Below, one piece after another: positions 13,231 through 13,764 of a stretch of DNA of 13,764 nucleotides (within the stretch, counting starts at the first letter, position 1; the number at the start of each line of letters is the position of its first letter). This DNA comes from Gammaproteobacteria bacterium (GTDB lineage: Bacteria; Pseudomonadota; Gammaproteobacteria; Granulosicoccales; Granulosicoccaceae). The position numbers were made by a program, and so were the translations under genes. The stretch spans positions 1 to 13,764 of the forward strand of contig JAGRHW010000047.1 in NCBI GenBank assembly GCA_020444765.1. Direction: 5' to 3'. The notes under the pieces are model-generated. The model saw nothing but the letters and a program-made list of their open reading frames with translations, had not been told where the DNA came from and ran no database searches.

Positions 13231-13764
13231 TCAATGGTCCGATGCAGCGCCTGAACCGGCCGGAATACGGAAGTTGTCGACCATCTCCTGTATTTCCGCG
13301 GGTGCGGGTCCACTGACCATGGTTACCACATAGGCGACTACAAAGTTCACGATAGCGCCGACGACACCAAATGCCTTCGGATCTATACCCATGAACCAGT
13401 TCGGTTCCATGCTACCCAGGAACTCGGTGCCCTTGATAAACATGATGCCGTAGTGCTGGAACACGTAGAACAAGGTCACACCGATACCGGCGACCATACC
13501 AGCGATCGCGCCTGCCTTGCTGATTTTATGGGAAAAAATACCCATCATCAGCGCCGGGAATATCGACGAGGCGGCCAGTCCGAACGCCAGTGCCACGGTA
13601 CCGGCGGCAAACCCGGGTGGATTGAGCCCGAGATAACCGGCCACCAGGATTGCCAGCGTCATGATGATCCGCCCGGCAAGCAGTTCGGATTTCTCCGACA
13701 TGTCCGGTGTCAGGATACTCTTCATCAGGTCATGCGATATTGACGAGGATATCGCCAATAGCAG
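13231..13764 (-). CDS. Cation/acetate-type sodium:solute symporter, VC_2705 subfamily (C-terminal part, runs off right edge)
   Basis: The last 177 residues are visible; the frame is open through the right edge, so the start lies outside. The visible part has four hydrophobic segments and begins with LLLAISSSISHDLMKS, matching ActP-like SSS transporters (usually SHDL followed by a variable loop). It continues with GRIIMTLAILVAGYLGLNPPGF, ALAFGLAASSIFPALMMGIF and GAIAGMVAGIGVTLFYV. The subfamily imports acetate or related short-chain acids with Na+ and is usually preceded by a small DUF4212 subunit, which would be right of the window. A strong terminator follows. Genes downstream (DUF294, exonuclease) are its common companions. 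The substrate is inferred from the family. Confidence 0.88.
   Translation of the reverse strand: MLLAISSSISHDLMKSILTPDMSEKSELLAGRIIMTLAILVAGYLGLNPPGFAAGTVALAFGLAASSIFPALMMGIFSHKISKAGAIAGMVAGIGVTLFYVFQHYGIMFIKGTEFLGSMEPNWFMGIDPKAFGVVGAIVNFVVAYVVTMVSGPAPAEIQEMVDNFRIPAGSGAASDH

Noticed and set aside
1..13764. CRISPR arrays, tRNA or rRNA genes, insertion sequences
   Set aside because: No regularly spaced repeats, cloverleaf-like sequence, rRNA segments or transposase genes were seen on reading the window.

Overview
This looks like a chromosomal window from a gammaproteobacterium. The clues are a class III polyhydroxyalkanoate (PHA) synthase, a CrbS/CbrA-type sensor with a sodium:solute symporter domain, a YcfH-type TatD nuclease, and an acetate-symporter/DUF294/exonuclease cluster of the kind I remember from Pseudomonas. 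These are family resemblances judged by eye; no database search was run. Most of the DNA is moderately GC-rich, with AT-richer stretches around 4,000-4,760 and 7,500-7,600.

Layout. (1) Positions 1-3838, minus strand: a tightly packed four-gene signalling operon. In order of transcription it holds a stand-alone receiver (REC) protein, a 682-aa membrane protein joining a PAS domain and a degenerate histidine-kinase core to a DEDDh exonuclease, a 78-aa two-helix membrane protein, and the symporter half of a CrbS/CbrA-like sensor that runs off the left edge. (2) 3839-4353: a long region with no convincing gene but a plausible leftward promoter. (3) 4354-5270: two divergent small DNA-binding proteins, one Ner/Nlp-like and one phage-repressor-like, resembling the immunity switch of a Mu-like phage with no phage genes attached. 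(4) 5349-6149: a TatD/YcfH nuclease. (5) 6266-10086: PHA storage. phaR, phaP (phasin) and phaB read left; phaE and phaC read right. The phasin gene has a consensus-like promoter and a CTGC-N3-GCAG site matching the motif reported for PhaR of Paracoccus. (6) 10076-13764, minus strand: the 3' end of a VC_2705-type cation/acetate symporter, a strong terminator, a small membrane-anchored protein of unknown function, a CNB-CBS-DUF294 nucleotidyltransferase-like protein, and a second DEDDh exonuclease that overlaps the end of phaC.

How they may work together: most of the window fits acetate/acetyl-CoA economy. A symporter imports acetate. A symporter-type sensor of the family behind the 'acetate switch' could monitor it. 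PhaB, PhaC and PhaE store surplus acetyl units, with PhaR and the phasin managing granules. The least explained element is the repeated pairing of DEDDh exonucleases with symporter-related genes, including an exonuclease fused to a sensor whose phospho-accepting histidine is missing. That, and the orphan phage-type switch, are the best candidates for undescribed biology here.
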